Position numbers and translations under genes: made by a program
Shown: one piece after another, positions 11,576 to 64,000 of the stretch
How the letters are laid out: every line of letters starts with the position of its first letter
Position numbering within the stretch: position 1 is the stretch's first letter
DNA from: Marthasterias glacialis
Lineage: Eukaryota > Echinodermata > Asteroidea > Forcipulatida > Asteriidae
DNA: 64,000 nt
Direction: 5' to 3'
NCBI GenBank assembly: GCA_911728455.2
Contig: OU452230.1
Location: 12,460,438-12,524,437 of the forward strand
The notes under the pieces: model-generated
What the model was told of the DNA's origin: nothing
Databases searched by the model: none
What the model saw: the letters and a program-made list of their open reading frames with translations, nothing else

Positions 11576-12382
11576 ACATCATAATCTTGAAAAACCTTAG
11601 ATTACGGACAGATCATTTTGCAAATGCCATTTTTGATGCACAACTTCATGGCAAAGTTTTATAAATCATTTCTAGGGTTAAGTTTTTCCCTTTCCTGACT
11701 AAGATTGTAAGGTAGTTCATACTTTGTGAATTCAGAGTCCTTTAGGAAAACGTCCACATGAAACTCAATCGGGAATCCAACCCATAACATTCACAGTTAC
11801 AGAGCTTTTCCCTCTGGCAATCGTGCATGCTAACATCTAACATCTGGTGCAACATCTGCTTTGTACTCTGGAAAGTTGCGGGTTTGATTTCCAATTGAGG
11901 CGACTGGTTTAAAAAATAATAGTGTTCGCATGCAGGATAGGCACCCAGTACATATTGTGTTTGATAACATTTGGCGGTGAAGGGCAAAACTAATTTTCAT
12001 GACTTTACTCTTGCTGAAAGTGGAGAATCACAAGAGGCTCAAAAACATGAGTCAATAGGAAGTTGAGATTTGAAGATATTTGTAAACTGCTATGGATATA
12101 TACACTCCACATGAACAACAAATATTTAAATGAATGTTCCTTTAAACAATTAGTAACAATTAGTTTTAATAAAGCCATGTAGTCTTTTAATTGGCAGTTT
12201 CATCATCTCTTCGGTTGCATCCTGAGTTAGCAAGCTATTTTCTAGATTATCTCTAGTTTTGACTTTCTTTGTGTGGTTCCCTGTACATATAGTGACAAGA
12301 ATAATACTTGTTCTTATTTTAAATAAAGGGACCAGGGCTTGATTTCCAAGCACTAAGATTCATCTTAAGATGAGTTGTCAAT

Positions 12383-12812
12383 GGACCGATCCATTAAGCC
12401 CCGCCTACTAACGTATTGACCAAACACAGACTTGACAGAGCCACTGAAAGTCCGACAAAAGTCCGATACATTAAAATCCCATTAGAAAAGTAAACAAACC
12501 GCCGCCATTGTTCTGACACACAGCAGCACACAACTTTTTTTGTATTTCTGGTGGTGCTAATCCCACAGCAGTGGTCATTGTACAGTCGTGTAAATGTGGT
12601 TTAACAATGTTCTGCATTGTTCTTTGGACTCAAGGCACTGCTCAAAAGGCCATGAAACTAAATCCATACCTTTCACGAAAACCATGTATGTGTGTGTATC
12701 CAATAAGTGTGTGTGGCCGCAACTGAACCACCACTGCGATCCTGGCAAGAAAGTCACACCATGTGCTGATTCTAGGCAGTTGCTAAGGTAGGTGGGAATT
12801 AATGGATCGGTC
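12383..12812. mobile_element. MITE with about 25-bp terminal inverted repeats
   Basis: GGACCGATCCATTAAGCCCC at the left end is matched in reverse by AATTAATGGATCGGTCT at the right end, enclosing about 430 bp. The same end sequence (AGACCAATCCATTAAGCCCC) starts another, apparently one-ended, copy at about 19737. No transposase ORF. Flanks do not show a clear target duplication. Confidence 0.65.
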
Positions 12813-13624
12813 TATATTGCCAAAGTGATTGGTATTGTGACATCACACTTTGCTTAGCAATTAAGATTGATACACATCTTAAGATTAATCTTGTAGTGTG
12901 TTGTGAAATCAAGTCAAGCTGGCTATTTTATCCTTTGAGTCATGGTTTTGATTGGGTTCGATGCATGACAGTCACAACATGCAGGTATGATTGATACAAC
13001 CCTATCACTGTCGCAATTCTATAGCAACGTGAGAGGTTTGCCATGCTGGAGTGCTACTCACACAATGTAGGATACGTAAGCGTAGTGCCACCAAGTGTTG
13101 CATTTCGTAACACATGTTTGTGCAGTTCTAGTAACGTGTGTGTGTGTGTGACATGCGCGTGTAAGTACTCCAGCACAGCGAGCGATAAAACAGTGATGTC
13201 ACCCCAAAACCCAGCATTAACTAAGAAATTTGTTGTGAGGAGACTCTTCCAAAACTAAAGATATGGTATAAATGATACAAAATGTTTGGGTAGGTTATTG
13301 TTGTTTTAATGTAATACATTTTTAGAATATGACAGCTTTTGGATGTGAACGTTGTGTAAAAGTTGTGAAATAATTTCAAAGATGATTGGCCGGTGTACCA
13401 TCTTTACACAATCCTGTTTTAACTTGCCATCATGTTGTTAGAGATGGGAATGGTATACGATCTGGTCTCAAAATTACTTCTTACAATTAAACAAAAGACT
13501 CTGATTAATTAACACAATAAATATATATTTCAACTCCCTCATTCTACTTTTACAAACATAAAATAAAAAAAACAAAAAGAACAAATCTAAGACAATTCTA
13601 TTCATTAATCAGGGTTTCAATGGT

Positions 13625-61982
<48,358 letters not shown>

Positions 61983-63243
61983 CTAAATAAAAACAAAGCC
62001 AAAGCAAAAGGTGAATAAGAGAAAACAACAAAAGGTGAATGAGATAAAACAACAACTAGGTTTATAAACTAATAAGATACTTGCAAACATGGCAAGCACA
62101 CAGCACCAAGTAACAGTGAAGCAAGTGTGTGATTGTACAAAACAGAAAAATAACAAACTGAGTTGTTTGCTGTCTCCTCTTGGCCTACAAAGAGGAGGAT
62201 TTACAGATTTAAACCATAGTTCTATTGACCTAATTCACCTGACGTCATCATCGCAATAAAACCTATTGGTTGCGCCATGTTGGAAATCAATGTCATTGTG
62301 TGTTATACAGTGCAGTGCACATTTTAGGGGATGCTGCATTTACACATACACCTACTGACTTCCAAACTGGTGAACATGGCACAGATTGTCACTTGTGACG
62401 TGTGTGCAATGGATCAATAGACGCTTAAACCACCACAAATCTAGAACAATAACACTTACAATAATTGTTCTTGTTTCCCTTGATTGAAAGCTTGTGCCTT
62501 TTTATGACAGTCTGAAGGCAAAGTGTATATATATTTTAAAATCCTACATCCCCTCAGTCTTTTTCTGTTTTTAAGATTAAGCTAATTTCTATTGAAGAGC
62601 ATTTGGTTAATTTTGTTTATAAATGTTTAATTACATGTAATCATTGATTTTTTTTATTACAGTTTTGCTTTGTTTCATTTGTGATTGTTTTACTTTAAAT
62701 ATGTACTTATTTTGAATGGCTGTATTTCAGATTGTAATGCGCTTGTGACCATGACTCAAAATGGAAAAACACCTGGCAAATAAAACTTAAAATTGTTGTT
62801 ACTAGGCCTATTACATGTAGGCACTACAATATTCAACATAATTTCTGACACATCATAAGCAAGGTGTACATGTGCAACATTTTGACAAACTATCAATGTC
62901 AACATTTGACAGTGAGTTAGAAAATCATTGAAGTACCAGCGAGTTGAACGTGATCCTGGATTATATATCTTGATACTTAGTTTATGAGCTTTATAACCCC
63001 ACTGGGCTAAACAACATGCCCAACAAACCCTGGGAGGTGTCTTTGACGTCATAACAGATCAAACACATTGACGTGACTAAAGTCAATGAACAAAACAGTC
63101 AGCTCAGAAAAAAAGGCTTTGATTTGTTTTCAAGTTTCAAATGTGCCCGTGCCAAACATGGATGCTGGCCAAACATAATACAACATATAGTACATGTATT
63201 AGAATCATGAGTACCATGCCATCTTCATGTTGAAAGTGGGTTC

Positions 63244-63557
63244 TAGAGAACTATAACTGCCTACTGATATCAATCCATCATTTCCCTATTTTGATTCACA
63301 GACGCTGTTGTCATTGCTTTGAGACGTTGAAGTAAATAGTACAATACTTATTTATGACAACAGCGTGATTTGACTACGATTAAAGTCCTAGCTCTGCTGT
63401 GTACCAATCAGTCTTTGTCGCTCCCCTCAAAAGACTTAGGGGGGCATAGAGAAATATAACTGCCTACTGATATCAATCCATCATTTCCCTATTTTGATTC
63501 ACAGACGCTGTTGTCATTGCTTTGAGACGTTGAAGTAAATAGTACAATACTTATTTA
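63244..63557. repeat. 111-bp direct duplication, one mismatch
   Basis: 63244-63354 and 63447-63557 are the same sequence (TAACTGCCTACTGATATCAA near the start; GAGACGTTGAAGTAAATAGT near the end), with a single C/A difference, offset 203 bp. Non-coding. Confidence 0.95.
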
Positions 63558-63609
63558 GGTTCTATGCTACAAAAGTGGGAAAAGGTTTTAACAATTTTTA
63601 CATATTACG

Positions 63610-63850
63610 AATATTAAATCACACAGGGAAACTGACTGGGTAAATTTGAATTCAACTTTAAGGTGAACTTTTGAAGAATTGACTGAAGCGGGATTTGAAC
63701 CTGTGACCCCTTGCTTAACGCACCGATGCTCTACCAACTGAGCTATGAAGCCATAATATTGGCATTCTCCTTATTTAGTCAATATCTTTGTTCGGGGTTC
63801 CAGACAGAAGCCATTCAACCGAAACTGCTGTATAACAACCACAAAGTTGA
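63610..63850 (-). mobile_element. tRNA-derived SINE (family A), copy 4
   Basis: Minus-strand core has A box TAGCTCAGTTGGTAGAGC and B box ACAGGTTCAAATCCCGC. The anticodon stem is broken (TCGGT versus GCAAG), so it is not a working tRNA. The flanks GAACAAAGATATTGACTAAA and TTTACCCAGTCAGTTTCCCT match copy 1 at 24205-24430. Confidence 0.82.
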
Positions 63851-64000
63851 ATTAAAAGTCTGGCTAGTCTGGGGTATGTTATTAATAGGAACCAGTAGAA
63901 CATTTTGTATCATGAGGCATAAACCGTTAAAGTCCTGCGGGTTGTATAATGTATGTTTATTTACATCTATCTTCAAAACATTCAGCTTTTATCGAATGTT

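Larger units (their letters stand above)
7720..13624. other. Convergent intergenic region (TIPIN 3' side / furin 3' side)
   Basis: Candidate TIPIN polyadenylation signals AATAAA lie at 8556-8561 and 8861-8866. No convincing signal for the furin gene was found on the minus strand close to its stop. The nearest canonical AATAAA (plus-strand TTTATT) is at about 11341. Contents: two copies of a dispersed repeat (about 7930-8070 and 10370-10540), an inverted-arm element (about 8205-9065), a SINE (11385-11575) and a MITE (12383-12812). The rest is AT-rich with no exon seen. Confidence 0.6.
61983..64000. other. Furin intron continuing past the right edge
   Basis: No prodomain-type exon was found on the minus strand. 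Contains part of a dispersed repeat (about 62225-62420, related to 8205-9065), a 111-bp direct duplication (63244-63557) and a SINE (63610-63850). Confidence 0.55.

Noticed and set aside
63677-63752. tRNA-like sequence with good A and B boxes
   Set aside because: The anticodon stem does not pair and the flanks match the SINE.

Overview
The window is animal nuclear DNA. It is AT-rich, has short protein-coding exons bounded by GT/AG splice sites, long introns (up to about 17 kb), two recognisable genes, and many dispersed repeats (tRNA-derived SINEs, MITEs, foldback elements, LINE tails, micro- and minisatellites). The protein sequences and the repeat style suggest a marine invertebrate deuterostome, most likely an echinoderm such as a starfish. 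That placement is inference; no search could be run.

Left gene (+ strand, 1399-7719): a complete six-exon TIPIN homologue, the TIMELESS-interacting replication-fork protection protein. It has the Swi3/Csm3-type core, an RPA-binding-type helix and an unusually long acidic tail. All exon phases join to a 498-residue protein. Intron 1 holds a 1.6-kb DNA transposon with perfect 34-bp terminal inverted repeats and a TTA target duplication. A 5.9-kb interval of repeats (7720-13624) separates it from the next gene, which runs the opposite way (tail to tail).

Right gene (- strand, 61982 down to 13625, 5' end beyond the right edge): a furin-type proprotein convertase. The visible exons cover the autoprocessing site, the whole subtilisin-like catalytic domain (Asp, His, oxyanion Asn and Ser each in a separate exon), the P domain, a short Cys-rich region, a transmembrane segment and a cytoplasmic tail with a Tyr-based motif and an acidic cluster. 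The signal peptide and most of the prodomain are missing.

The most interesting result is that this gene appears built for alternative splicing at two places. (1) Two homologous 77-nt exons of the same phases (54734-54810 and 52114-52190) encode alternative versions of the calcium-binding loop between the catalytic Asp and His. Since 77 is not a multiple of 3, exactly one must be used. (2) Two consecutive terminal exons (14441-14134 and 14133-13625) both begin by finishing the P domain, then diverge. One gives the Cys-rich/transmembrane/tail end; the other gives a different end with a hydrophobic C-terminus. The TAG stop of the first shares its AG with the splice acceptor of the second.

The remaining intronic sequence is mostly repeat: a perfect 780-bp AAC microsatellite, two minisatellites, a 22-bp array that looks copied from a neighbouring exon, nested and foldback MITEs, and several families present in many copies. 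No other protein-coding gene, functional tRNA, rRNA or CRISPR array could be supported.
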